Part shown: one piece after another, positions 1 to 8,806 of the stretch
Position numbering within the stretch: the first letter of the stretch is position 1
Layout of the letters: each line of letters starts with the position of its first letter
Assembly: GCA_963701015.1 (NCBI GenBank)
Contig: OY969556.1
Span: 1,240,001-1,304,000, forward strand
Direction of reading: 5' to 3'
From: MFD09286-c1 sp963701015
GTDB taxonomy: Bacteria; Bacteroidota; Bacteroidia; Bacteroidales; DTGW01
Length of the DNA: 64,000 bases
Program-made: the position numbers and the translations under genes
Notes under the pieces: model-generated
Database searches by the model: none
Told to the model about the DNA's origin: nothing
The model's input: only the letters and a program-made list of their open reading frames with translations

Positions 1-1088
1 ATATGGAATTACCGAAAATTCCTGATGTAATTGGATTGAATTATCAGGGCGAAGGAATACGTCAGGCACCTGAATTTGATGGAACTGATAGAATCAGAAC
101 TGCACCGCAATATGATGCATTTCATGCGCAATTTCCAAATAAAGTAATACTTAGTACTGAAACTGCATCAGCATTTAGCAGCCGTGGTGTTTATCTTTTT
201 CCGGTAACAAATGATATAAGTTCGCCCGTGAGAGACGGTCGCGGGGGCGACTCAAAAATATGCCAGGTTAGTTCATATGAACTATATGCTGTTGATTTTG
301 GGGCATCTGCCGATAAAGTATTTAGCTCACTCGACAGGCATCCTTTTGTAGCCGGAGAATTTGTATGGAATGGTTGGGATTATATTGGCGAACCTACACC
401 ATATTATGAAGCCCGCAGTTCCTATTCAGGAATAATTGATTTGGCAGGATTCAAAAAAGACCGTTTTTATTTATACCAGTCACAGTGGCGGCCATATTTT
501 CCAATGGCACATATTCTGCCTCACTGGAATTGGCCGGATAGAATTGGAAAGATTACCCCCGTACATGTTTTTACTTCCGGTGATGAAGCTGAATTATTTC
601 TTAACGGAAAATCGCTTGGCAAAAAGAAAAAAGGTCAATTTGAATACCGGTTAAGGTGGGACAGCGTGAAATATGAACCAGGAGAACTTAAGGTTATTGC
701 CTACAAGAACGGGAAAAATTGGGCTGAAGATATTGTAAACACTACGGGAATTCCGTCAAAACTTGTTGCTATAGCCGATAGTAATGAAATTATAGCCGAT
801 GGTAAAGACCTGGCATTTATTACTGTTAAAATTGCCGATAAAGATGGTCAAATGGTGCCACTTTCTGATAACCTGATTCAATTTAGTATTGAAGGCCCAG
901 GTGAAATTGTGGCTACCGATAATGGCGATCCTACTAATATGGTTTCTTTTTCATCTAAAGAACGTAAAGCATTCAATGGACTTTGCCTGGTGATAGTGCG
1001 TTCAATTGCGGGTAAATCCGGAATAATTCACGTAAAAATACAATCTGACGGACTTGTTAAAACCAATATAGATATTAAGAGTAAATAA
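1..1088 (+). CDS. Glycoside hydrolase family 2 (beta-galactosidase type), C-terminal part, cut by window edge
   Basis: This open frame enters from the left edge, so the N-terminal sugar-binding and most of the barrel domain are missing; the first Met in the window is unlikely to be the true start. Counting from that Met, the segment STETASAFSSRG near residue 51 fits the GH2 nucleophile strand, with E53 as the candidate nucleophile, and GEFVWNGWDYIGEPTPYY near residue 118 is the typical end of the GH2 TIM barrel. A DUF4982-like beta domain (ELFLNGKSLGKK) follows near 200, then an Ig-like bacterial domain near 255-355. The family removes terminal beta-linked sugars, usually in the periplasm or at the cell surface. 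The substrate cannot be told from this fragment. Family assignment is sure. Confidence 0.9.
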   Translation, partial: MELPKIPDVIGLNYQGEGIRQAPEFDGTDRIRTAPQYDAFHAQFPNKVILSTETASAFSSRGVYLFPVTNDISSPVRDGRGGDSKICQVSSYELYAVDFGASADKVFSSLDRHPFVAGEFVWNGWDYIGEPTPYYEARSSYSGIIDLAGFKKDRFYLYQSQWRPYFPMAHILPHWNWPDRIGKITPVHVFTSGDEAELFLNGKSLGKKKKGQFEYRLRWDSVKYEPGELKVIAYKNGKNWAEDIVNTTGIPSKLVAIADSNEIIADGKDLAFITVKIADKDGQMVPLSDNLIQFSIEGPGEIVATDNGDPTNMVSFSSKERKAFNGLCLVIVRSIAGKSGIIHVKIQSDGLVKTNIDIKSK

Positions 1089-1456
1089 TAATTGAAACAA
1101 GTCAATGAACTTTAGTAAGGATCATTCTCCTTTGAGTTCAGTTTGCAAACTTTAATGGACTCTACCTAATTTTTGAATCTTATAATTATAAATACTGTAT
1201 AGCTTATTAATTGTAACATTTAATAAATAAGCTAATTTTTTTTGCCCAATAACTCTATAATACAAAATTTCTGTATTTTAATATGCTACATATAAATGTA
1301 TGTATTAATTTTATAATTTGAATGTTCTTCATTTTCAGTAGTTTTTATATATTAAAAAATGATAAATATCATAGTTAGATATATAATTAATATCTAAAAT
1401 AATCACTACTTTTCCACCAATAAATCGTATAAGACTAAAAGAAAGGTTGGTGGGTC
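1089..1456. other. Intergenic region between GH2 and yceI-like gene
   Basis: 368 bases, very AT-rich. It holds one terminator-like hairpin (1200-1243). No tRNA, small ORF with family features or clear TAnnTTTG promoter was seen in the rest. Confidence 0.5.
1200..1243 (+). terminator. Possible intrinsic terminator downstream of GH2 gene
   Basis: A perfect 9-bp stem (1200-1208 TAGCTTATT with 1226-1234) encloses a long 17-nt AT-rich loop and is followed by an 8-base T run (1236-1243). The stem is weak and lies about 110 bases after the GH2 stop, so the call is tentative. Confidence 0.45.
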
Positions 1457-2026
1457 ATGAGAAAGATTATATTTATAGCAGTAATCCTGCAATTTTCAGT
1501 TTATTTAATTGGACAAGAAAAATGGCAAATTGATAATGCCAATTCAAATGTAACATTCACAATTCAATGGATGCAAAATTCATTCAGAACTGGGGAATTC
1601 AAAATATTCTCGGGTGATATAGTTACATCTCAGAAGGAATCTATTGAAGGAGCAAGTATTGATTTTAAAATGCAAACTTCAAGCATTGATTTAATAGCAT
1701 CATCGTTAATGAATTTGGTACAAACCGAAGACTACTTAGATGGTCGTAATTATCCTTTAATTGAATTTAAAAGTACGTCCATAAAACATAAGCGTAAAAA
1801 TTTATTTGAAGTGAATGGGAATCTTATAATTAAAGGTGTTACAAGAGCAGCAGTTTTTATGTTGGAAGACAATGGAATAGTTGATTTTGATGGACAAAAA
1901 TATGGAGCGCTTAAAGTTACTGGTAAATTGAATAAAAACGATTTTAATATTTATGGAGAAGATAAACGATTAGGAGATAATATTGATGTTACTGCTTACT
2001 TCGAAACGGTTAAAGTAATTGAATAA
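1457..2026 (+). CDS. YceI family periplasmic protein
   Basis: The 189-residue protein starts with a signal peptide (MRKIIFIAVILQF, cleavage likely after residue 19-20). It then shows the YceI lipocalin-like pattern: WQIDNANSNVTFTIQW near 23, the central LIASSLMNLVQTEDYLDGRNYP block around 70-95 ending in IEFKST, and the GNLIIKGVTR strand near 121. YceI proteins bind isoprenoid-like or amphiphilic ligands in the periplasm; the ligand here is unknown. The length is normal and the gene stands alone, followed by a GNRA-loop terminator. Family assignment is firm, physiological role is not. Confidence 0.85.
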   Translation: MRKIIFIAVILQFSVYLIGQEKWQIDNANSNVTFTIQWMQNSFRTGEFKIFSGDIVTSQKESIEGASIDFKMQTSSIDLIASSLMNLVQTEDYLDGRNYPLIEFKSTSIKHKRKNLFEVNGNLIIKGVTRAAVFMLEDNGIVDFDGQKYGALKVTGKLNKNDFNIYGEDKRLGDNIDVTAYFETVKVIE

Positions 2027-2050
2027 TATTCTTCAATTTTTTGGGATACA

Positions 2051-2080
2051 AACCTCGGGCAACCGGGGTTTTGTTTTTAT
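2051..2080 (+). terminator. Intrinsic terminator of the YceI gene
   Basis: The 8-bp stem AACCTCGG/CCGGGGTT (2051-2058 with 2063-2070, one T-G wobble) closes on a GCAA tetraloop and runs into a T-rich tail, 25 bases after the YceI stop codon. Confidence 0.8.
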
Positions 2081-2147
2081 TATCAATTATTTTCTATTAT
2101 TTTTAGTTTTCAAAATTGCATTACAAGAAATACTTAAAAATTAAACA

Positions 2148-3188
2148 ATGAAGAGTTTTGCCAGCGATAATAATTCAGGGGTTCATCCTAATATAATTAA
2201 AGCGATTGAATTAGTAAACCATGAACATGCAATTGGATATGGCGAAGATGAAATTACAAGGCAGGCTGTAAATGCTTTTAAAAAGCTTTTTAATTCAGAT
2301 GTTGATGTATATTTTGTTTTTAATGGAACAGGGGCAAATGTGTTGGCATTAAAAACATTGAGTTCCACTTATAAATCAATTATATGCGCACAAACTTCGC
2401 ATATAAATGTTGATGAATGTGGCGCACCTGAAAATTTTACGAATTGCAAATTAATTCCAATTCCTACTATCGACGGGAAATTAACTCCAGCATTAATATT
2501 GCCATTTTTAAAAGGGTTTGGAGACCAGCATCACGCTCAACCTGGAATTATTTCAATTTCTCAAGTTACTGAACTCGGCACTGTTTATAAACCTGAAGAA
2601 ATAAAAGCTATAACTGCATTAGCCCATAAACATGGAATGTTTGTTCATATTGATGGAGCCAGAATTGCAAATGCTGTTGCAAATTTAAATGTTCATATCA
2701 ACGAAATTACAATAAATGCAAGTGTTGACGTAATTTCATTTGGCGGTACTAAAAATGGAATGATGTTTGGCGAAGCAATTATTTTCTTTAATAAAAAACT
2801 TTCTGAAAATTTTAAGTTTTATCGAAAACAGGGTATGCAATTGTATTCAAAAATGCGGTATGTATCAGCACAATTTTTGGAATATTTAAAAGATGATTTG
2901 TGGTTATTAAATGCCAGATATTCAAATAAAATGGCATGGAAACTTTATACAAAAATTAAAGAAATTAAACAGTTAAAAATTACTCAGAAAGTTGAATCGA
3001 ATGGAATTTTTTTGCAATTACCTGAAAATATTGTCAATCCTTTGTTAACGAAATATTTTTTTTATCCCTGGGATATTGAAAATTCCGAATATCGTTGGAT
3101 GTGTTCTTTTGATACAACTGAAAATGATATAGAAAACTTTATATTCTATATTCAGGAATTACTGTATAAAGAAAACGGGGAAAACTAA
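2148..3188 (+). CDS. Low-specificity L-threonine aldolase (beta-eliminating lyase family)
   Basis: This 346-residue fold-type I PLP enzyme most likely cleaves L-threonine or L-allo-threonine to glycine and acetaldehyde in the cytoplasm. The opening FASDNNSGVHPNI, the HEHAIGYGEDEITRQA block near 26-41, the FNGTGANVLAL cofactor loop near 58, HIDGARIANA with the PLP aspartate near 168, and SFGGTKNGMM near 197 with the lysine that should form the Schiff base are all typical. The family usually runs about 340-350 residues, so the gene looks intact. It is monocistronic. A related beta-eliminating lyase activity cannot be excluded from sequence alone. Confidence 0.87.
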   Translation: MKSFASDNNSGVHPNIIKAIELVNHEHAIGYGEDEITRQAVNAFKKLFNSDVDVYFVFNGTGANVLALKTLSSTYKSIICAQTSHINVDECGAPENFTNCKLIPIPTIDGKLTPALILPFLKGFGDQHHAQPGIISISQVTELGTVYKPEEIKAITALAHKHGMFVHIDGARIANAVANLNVHINEITINASVDVISFGGTKNGMMFGEAIIFFNKKLSENFKFYRKQGMQLYSKMRYVSAQFLEYLKDDLWLLNARYSNKMAWKLYTKIKEIKQLKITQKVESNGIFLQLPENIVNPLLTKYFFYPWDIENSEYRWMCSFDTTENDIENFIFYIQELLYKENGEN

Positions 3189-3342
3189 TTTATTATTGCT
3201 TTCCCCGTATAACCCTAAAAACCTAACCAATTTAAACTAAACTAATTACTAAAACTAACTAAAATTATTTTTGCAATTTCTATTCATAACTCAAAATTTA
3301 TGCCATAATATTAATTTTCAGCCAAAAACACCTTAAAAAATA

Positions 3343-3726
3343 CTAAAAAATTGCTTCCAATTGATAATCTAAGCAACCCGAAAAATTTAAAATATTTCCA
3401 TCGCAATCTTCAATAGCAAAGCTGTTTATACCTTTCTCATTTTTAATAAAACTTTTTCTAATCCTTACCTTTTCTTTAATATCATTAAAAAGTCTTTTCA
3501 TTTGTATTTCGCTAAAATTCAATTGTATATGTATTGTATTTTCCTTATTTACCTGAATATTTATCTTTTCAAGCAAAATGTTTGTATTATTAAAACGAAC
3601 TAATGCACTTTTTATTAAACCATTTTTATTTGAAATACTAATAAGTTTAAATCCCAAATATTCTTTGTAGTAATTAATTGCCAAATAAACATTTTCTACC
3701 GGTATGGTTAAATAATTTTTTTCCAT
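3343..3726 (-). CDS. VOC (glyoxalase/bleomycin resistance-like) family protein
   Basis: The opening YLTIPVENVYLAINYYKEYLGF is the classic first beta-alpha-beta unit of a vicinal oxygen chelate domain, and FAIEDCDGNILNFSG near the end is the closing strand. With the start at 3726 (MEKNYL) the protein has 127 residues, one VOC module; the frame extends upstream to 3771 but the extra 15 residues lie outside the domain. VOC proteins are metal-dependent enzymes or small-molecule binding proteins, usually dimers. The expected metal ligands are not obvious here, and no substrate can be named. Confidence 0.7.
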   Translation of the reverse strand: MEKNYLTIPVENVYLAINYYKEYLGFKLISISNKNGLIKSALVRFNNTNILLEKINIQVNKENTIHIQLNFSEIQMKRLFNDIKEKVRIRKSFIKNEKGINSFAIEDCDGNILNFSGCLDYQLEAIF

Positions 3727-3771
3727 AAATGAATAATTTTGAAGGTTTCCGGGAATTAAAAAATTTAGCAT

Positions 3772-4078
3772 TTTTGATTTCTTTAAAATTTTTGAATTCT
3801 TGTTCTATTATTATTCAAAATTATATTCAACCGATAAACAATGAAAACAAAAATCGGTGAATGGATGATTTTAACCGATGAGTTTATAAAATACATATAT
3901 GTAGTGTATAAATAAAATTATACTGGCCTTTTAGATAATATGAAATTCATTGTTTAATTAGTGTTTGTCCATTTTTTTTTATATTTTTAACAGTAATTTA
4001 CTGAAAGTTGTGCGAGGCGGTTCATTTTTAAAAATTAATATTAAACTAACATATTCATATTCAATATAATTTAGTTAA
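3772..4078. other. Intergenic region upstream of hypothetical gene
   Basis: About 307 bases of AT-rich sequence between two divergent genes. A short G-richer patch (TTGTGCGAGGCGG, near 4008-4020) stands out, but I see no RNA gene, clear promoter or repeat. Confidence 0.4.
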
Positions 4079-5227
4079 ATGAAAACAGTCAAAATACTTT
4101 TAATTGGTATTGCAGTAATTATTATTGGAACCATTTTGGCCTCCTTTATTATATGGCTGAGTTATCCTGTAAAAAAAATCAATTTGTATATTCTGGATAA
4201 AACTGTAAAAGATTTTTCCTACCGGGAACATAAATCGTTATTCTGGGTATTAAATAATTCGAAGTTTGTTAACTCAGCAGGTGACGAATATAATTTCAAA
4301 CACGATTATTATGGGTTTCATCCCATTCCACCATTAAGTGATAGAGGCTATGATATAAAGCGCATATCACTTGAACAAATTGATAGTTTTGCAAACGTTT
4401 ATGATGGATTGTATTATGCTGATACTTATGGCGTTTATTTTAATGAGTGGTATATGGGCTTTAGGCAAAATGGGAGAGATAATTCATTAATTGAAGGAGC
4501 TTTAAACCAGAATGATTATTTATTTTTGAAAGCAATGGTAAATATGCATAAATTGGTTATCTGTGAATATAATACACTTGAAGCTCCTACGGATGATTTA
4601 CTTAGGGTGAGGACTGAAAATTTGTTAGGTATAAGTACCACAGGTTGGATTGGAAAGTATTTTTCATCACTTGATTCATCAAATGACAAAATTCCCAGAG
4701 TGTATATAAAAAATTATACAAGCAATAATAATGGAAATTGGCCATTTAAAAATTCAGGAATATTAATTGTAAATAATAATGGTGGCGTAATTGTTCTTGA
4801 ATCCGAGAAAAGTCTTTACACCGACAAACCTCTTATAATTGCCAATGAAAAAAATATAAAAAAATATCAAATACCCGATCATATAAATTATACAAACTGG
4901 TTTGAAATAATTAATGCAGGCGATTCCACTGAAACTATTGCAAAATATCAGTTAAATGTTAATGCACAAGGTGAATCACTATTAAACAGCAATAATTTAA
5001 GGTCGGCATTTCCGGCAGTTGTTGTAAATAAAGCATATCCTACGTATTATTTTGCCGGTAATTTTGCTAACAATAATATATCAATTATCCCTGCCCGAAT
5101 GGCTAATAGTCGAAAAATTTTGCGCAAATTTTCATTTGATGATAACCATATATTTTTCTATAATTTCTATTTCCCATTAGTTGAATCAATTACTAACGAT
5201 TATATTTTAACAAAAATGAAACATTAA
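4079..5227 (+). CDS. Membrane-anchored protein of unknown function
   Basis: I do not recognise a family. The 382-residue protein has one N-terminal hydrophobic helix (about residues 7-30, ILLIGIAVIIIGTILASFII) followed by a long soluble region, so it should be anchored in the inner membrane with its body outside. The body is rich in Asn, Tyr and aromatic residues and ends without a second helix. Segments such as NNGNWPFKNSGILIVNNNGG and PAVVVNKAYPTYYFAGNFANN suggest a predicted hydrolase-like or surface polysaccharide-related fold, but this is a guess. The next gene is 63 bases downstream in the same direction, so they may share a transcript. Confidence 0.6.
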   Translation: MKTVKILLIGIAVIIIGTILASFIIWLSYPVKKINLYILDKTVKDFSYREHKSLFWVLNNSKFVNSAGDEYNFKHDYYGFHPIPPLSDRGYDIKRISLEQIDSFANVYDGLYYADTYGVYFNEWYMGFRQNGRDNSLIEGALNQNDYLFLKAMVNMHKLVICEYNTLEAPTDDLLRVRTENLLGISTTGWIGKYFSSLDSSNDKIPRVYIKNYTSNNNGNWPFKNSGILIVNNNGGVIVLESEKSLYTDKPLIIANEKNIKKYQIPDHINYTNWFEIINAGDSTETIAKYQLNVNAQGESLLNSNNLRSAFPAVVVNKAYPTYYFAGNFANNNISIIPARMANSRKILRKFSFDDNHIFFYNFYFPLVESITNDYILTKMKH

Positions 5228-5290
5228 TTTAAGTTTTGTGTTTTATGATAATTTAATAATTTACCATATATAAATCTAAATTTAATTAAA

Positions 5291-6415
5291 ATGAAAAGAA
5301 TTATAATTTTGACCCTTAGTTTGATTTTATGTATAGTTTATACAATTAATGTAAATTCTCAACTTTCAGATGTTACCCAAGTTTTAAATGGTGGGATAAG
5401 TGATGCCAATAAATTAACAAAGGCATATTTAAATCCTTGGGGAAAAGATTTTGCAGTCAGTCTCGGTAATGGTTGGTTTAATACTGCTAAGCCACACGGT
5501 TTTTTACCAATTCCCGGTTTTGATATTACTTTTATGGGAACAGTTACCATGGTTCCTACTTCAGAGCAAACATTTGATTTAAAAAGCTTAGGATTATCAT
5601 CTTTACAGGCTACAAATAATGCAAATACTATAACACCAACTATTGCTGGTAAAAATGTTAGCGGTCAATCTGTTTCTTTTCAACCAGTAACTGTTAATGG
5701 TCAAAAGTATACTCCTCCAGGTTCTTTTAATTTACCAGGTGGTACGGGTGTAAGTGTGGTTGCATTGCCTATTGTTCAGGCAGGTATTGGGTTACCTTTT
5801 AAGACTGAAATTGATGCAAGATTTTTCCCAACAATAAATATTTCTAAATATGGTTCGCTTGGATTATGGGGAGTTGGACTAAAACATGATATTAAACAAT
5901 GGATTCCTGTTATTTCTCATATACCTTTTTGGGACATGAGTTTGCAGGCTGCTTATACAAGTTTTAGTTTATCTTCTCCAACAAGTACATTTTTAACACC
6001 TGATCCTTCAATGTATTACATTCCTGCTAATTATGATTTGACTCAATACAATAGTCAGGCAGTGAAATTCAATTCACATGCATTTGTGGCAAATTTATTA
6101 GTTTCATCAGATATTCCAATTATAAATATATATGGAGGATTAGGTTTTTCAATAGCAAGTTCAGATTTAAAAGTAACAGGCAAGTATCCAATTCCTCAAT
6201 TACCAACAACTACTGAAATATTAAGCCGAGGAGGTGATTATAGATCAGATATTAATAATATTTCAAATCCAATTAATGCGAATTTTAATGGCAATGGACT
6301 TAGGGCAACAATAGGATTACGCTTAAGACTTGCATTTATTGCAATTCATGGTGATATGACGTATGCATCTGGAGGTACTTATTATACAGCTGGTCTAGGA
6401 GTTAGTTTTCGATAA
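5291..6415 (+). CDS. Predicted outer-membrane barrel protein (DUF6588-like)
   Basis: A 374-residue protein with an N-terminal signal peptide (MKRIIILTLSLILCIVYT, cleavage near 23). Features are a conserved-looking block LTKAYLNPWGKDFAVSLGNGWF near 42, a lipid-facing pattern of alternating hydrophobic residues, and a terminal strand YYTAGLGVSFR ending in an aromatic-then-Arg close, as seen in beta-barrel outer-membrane proteins. This matches the Bacteroidota family usually called DUF6588, as far as I can recall it. The role is unknown. A strong terminator follows the gene. Confidence 0.65.
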   Translation: MKRIIILTLSLILCIVYTINVNSQLSDVTQVLNGGISDANKLTKAYLNPWGKDFAVSLGNGWFNTAKPHGFLPIPGFDITFMGTVTMVPTSEQTFDLKSLGLSSLQATNNANTITPTIAGKNVSGQSVSFQPVTVNGQKYTPPGSFNLPGGTGVSVVALPIVQAGIGLPFKTEIDARFFPTINISKYGSLGLWGVGLKHDIKQWIPVISHIPFWDMSLQAAYTSFSLSSPTSTFLTPDPSMYYIPANYDLTQYNSQAVKFNSHAFVANLLVSSDIPIINIYGGLGFSIASSDLKVTGKYPIPQLPTTTEILSRGGDYRSDINNISNPINANFNGNGLRATIGLRLRLAFIAIHGDMTYASGGTYYTAGLGVSFR

Positions 6416-6440
6416 TAATAATTAATACATATAAATAATA

Positions 6441-6466
6441 ACCCCGGCTTGTTCCGGGGTTTTTTA
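6441..6466 (+). terminator. Intrinsic terminator after the barrel protein gene
   Basis: The 7-bp GC stem ACCCCGG/CCGGGGT (6441-6447 with 6454-6460), loop CTTGTT, is followed directly by six T residues. Confidence 0.88.
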
Positions 6467-6482
6467 TTCATTCTTCATTCTG

Positions 6483-6490
6483 TATCTTTG
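6483..6490 (+). promoter_or_regulatory. Bacteroidota -7 promoter box of the relA/spoT homologue
   Basis: TATCTTTG fits the TAnnTTTG consensus and lies 20 bases before the ATG at 6511, giving a very short 5' leader. No TTG -33 box is seen at the right spacing. Confidence 0.6.
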
Positions 6491-6510
6491 CAATAGGTAA
6501 TTGAGAAAAA

Positions 6511-8595
6511 ATGGCACATCAAAAAATATTTTTGCCCGATTATATAACCCATGAATATCGAAAACTTTTAAGACTTTCACATCATGTAAGCCAGCCTGTT
6601 GATATTAAACAAATAAGGATGGCTTTTGTAATGGCAAACGAAGCTTGTAAAAAATATTACCAAAAACTTCATGAACCATTAATCCTTCAGGCATTACAAG
6701 TGGCCCAAATTGTTGTTGGCGATATTGGGCTTGGATCGAGTTCAATTGTATGTGCATTATTGTACAAGTTTATCGAAAATGAAAGTCTTTCAATAGAAGA
6801 TATAAAAGAAAAATTTGGTGAAAAGGTTGCTTTAATGACCGATGAATTGGCAAAAATTGCAACACTAAATACTTCAAATTCAAAGGCTCAAGCTGAGAAT
6901 TTCAGAAAACTATTGTTGACATTTACCAGTGATGTTCGCGTAATACTTATAAAATTAGCTGACAGGCTATTTGTAATGCGCAATCTTGATGCAGAAGAAG
7001 CTGAAACTCAACTTAGAATAGCCCGCGAAACATTCGATTTATATGCTCCTTTAGGTCATCGCTTAGGATTATATCCTTTGAAAACTGAACTTGAAGATTT
7101 ATCAATGAAATATACCAATGCTGATATGTACAATTTCATTGTTCAAAAACTTCAGGATACAGCAGCTAAACGTAACAGATTTATTAAGGATTTTATTGCC
7201 CCGATTACTCAGGAACTCGAAGCTCAAAAATTCGACTATGATATTAAAAGTCGAACTAAATCAGTTTTTTCTATTTGGAATAAAATGAAAAAACAAAATG
7301 TTGAGTTTGAAGAAGTTTATGATTTATTTGCCATTCGAGTTATATTAAATAGTGACATTAAACATGAGAAAGCCGATTGCTGGCGAGTGTTTTCGGTAGT
7401 TACAAGTTTATATCAACCAAATCCCGAAAGGATGCGCGATTGGATTTCGATACCAAAATCGAATGGCTATGAATCATTGCATTCAACCGTTGTAGTTCCG
7501 GGCGGAAAATGGGTGGAAGTACAAATCCGTTCGCGGCGTATGGATGAAATTGCCGAAAAAGGTTTGGCAGCGCATTGGAAGTACAAAGGCCAAAAAGGAG
7601 ATAGCGGCTTAGATACCTGGCTGAATAAAATACGCGAGGTGCTTGAAACACCTGAATCAGATATTGTTAATGTAATTGATTCGTTTAAATTAAGTTTATA
7701 TTCCCAGGAAATTTTTGTATTTACACCCAAAGGTGATTTAAGGATGTTGCCTAAAGGCGCTACAGTTCTGGATTTTGCTTATGATATTCACAGTAATGTT
7801 GGCGATAGATGTGTCGGTGCAAAGGTTAACGGAAAAAATGTACCTATTCGCCATGAACTAAAAAATGGCGATAAAGTTGAGATTATTACTTCAGCTAAGC
7901 AAAAACCTAAAGCTGATTGGATTGATTTTGTTGTTTCGTCGAAAGCTAAGTCTAAAATAAAAGTTTCACTTAAAGAAGAAAAACTACAGGAAGCTGAAAA
8001 TGGAAAGGAAATTTTTAAACGTCGGATACGAAATTGGAAAATTCCATTCAATGATTTGATTGTTTCGAAACTTTTGAAACATTTCAAGTTAAAAAATGCA
8101 ATTGATTTTTATGCACTAATTGCAAAAGAAGAAATTGACATGGCCCAAATAAAACAAGTTATTACGGCCGATGAAAAATCTGAAACGCAGGGTGCTGAAA
8201 GAATTGGGAATGTGCCTGTTGAAAAATTAATTCCGGCATTTTCCGATAAAAATGAAAAAGGTGAAGATGTTTTAGAAATTGACAATAAAATACTAAACCA
8301 CGTCGATTACAAACTTGCCAAATGCTGTAATCCTATTTTTGGCGATGATATTTTTGGTTTTGTGACAATTAGCGATGGTATAAAAATTCATCGCATTAAA
8401 TGTCCAAATGCAAACCAAATGACAAGCCGTTTTGGGTATAGGGTTGTAAAAGCACGTTGGACAGGTTCCGATAGCCAGACATTTTTTCAAACTGCTATTA
8501 AATTATCTGGCGATGATGAAATTGGTATTTTAAGTAAAATATCTGATATTATTGCCAAGGACTCTTCGTGTGAATTTACGTTCAATAAACATTGA
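6511..8595 (+). CDS. RelA/SpoT-family (p)ppGpp synthetase with degenerate hydrolase domain, frameshifted near C-terminus
   Basis: The encoded 694 residues contain a hydrolase-like HD region (about 30-200), a synthetase domain (240-350; RTKSVFSIWNKMKKQN, then RMRDWISIPKSNGYESLHS and WVEVQIRSRRMDEIAEKG), a TGS domain (about 400-460) and a zinc-finger or helical region. The HD region looks inactive: the usual HPLAVA histidine is Q60-A61, and the LLHD pair is Y85-K86. The synthetase motifs look intact, so the product is predicted to make but not remove (p)ppGpp. After D684 a single extra base near 8563 shifts the frame; the ACT domain continues in another frame to 8725. Bacteroidota often keep a second bifunctional Rel elsewhere. 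Confidence 0.85.
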   Translation: MAHQKIFLPDYITHEYRKLLRLSHHVSQPVDIKQIRMAFVMANEACKKYYQKLHEPLILQALQVAQIVVGDIGLGSSSIVCALLYKFIENESLSIEDIKEKFGEKVALMTDELAKIATLNTSNSKAQAENFRKLLLTFTSDVRVILIKLADRLFVMRNLDAEEAETQLRIARETFDLYAPLGHRLGLYPLKTELEDLSMKYTNADMYNFIVQKLQDTAAKRNRFIKDFIAPITQELEAQKFDYDIKSRTKSVFSIWNKMKKQNVEFEEVYDLFAIRVILNSDIKHEKADCWRVFSVVTSLYQPNPERMRDWISIPKSNGYESLHSTVVVPGGKWVEVQIRSRRMDEIAEKGLAAHWKYKGQKGDSGLDTWLNKIREVLETPESDIVNVIDSFKLSLYSQEIFVFTPKGDLRMLPKGATVLDFAYDIHSNVGDRCVGAKVNGKNVPIRHELKNGDKVEIITSAKQKPKADWIDFVVSSKAKSKIKVSLKEEKLQEAENGKEIFKRRIRNWKIPFNDLIVSKLLKHFKLKNAIDFYALIAKEEIDMAQIKQVITADEKSETQGAERIGNVPVEKLIPAFSDKNEKGEDVLEIDNKILNHVDYKLAKCCNPIFGDDIFGFVTISDGIKIHRIKCPNANQMTSRFGYRVVKARWTGSDSQTFFQTAIKLSGDDEIGILSKISDIIAKDSSCEFTFNKH

Positions 8596-8725
8596 TACAA
8601 ATGATGGGCATTTTGAAGGTTTAATTAAGTTATTTGTGAAAGATGTCGGAAACCTTGATCAGTTGCTGCATCGACTTTTAAAGGTGAAAGGAGTAAACTC
8701 TGCGCATCGGATTGATGGCATCTAG
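8564..8725 (+). pseudogene. Out-of-frame ACT-domain remainder of the relA/spoT homologue
   Basis: In the +1 frame from 8564 the translation reads LRVNLRSINIDTNDGHFEG and continues to a stop at 8723-8725 (HRIDGI). This is the expected C-terminal ACT domain of Rel proteins and follows directly on IIAKD in the main frame. Removing one T at 8563 restores a protein of about 737 residues, the usual family length. Confidence 0.85.
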
Positions 8726-8806
8726 AGAATTACATTTGAAAATTATTTAGGAAATTACAAAAATTTTTCTGCAAATTGACATATTAATGAATTAGCAAAT
8801 TACTTA

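Noticed and set aside
3175..3208. Terminator for the threonine aldolase gene (ACGGGGAAA with TTTCCCCGT)
   Set aside because: The stem is perfect but overlaps the end of the coding region, has a 16-base loop and no T run, so I left it as a possible hairpin only.
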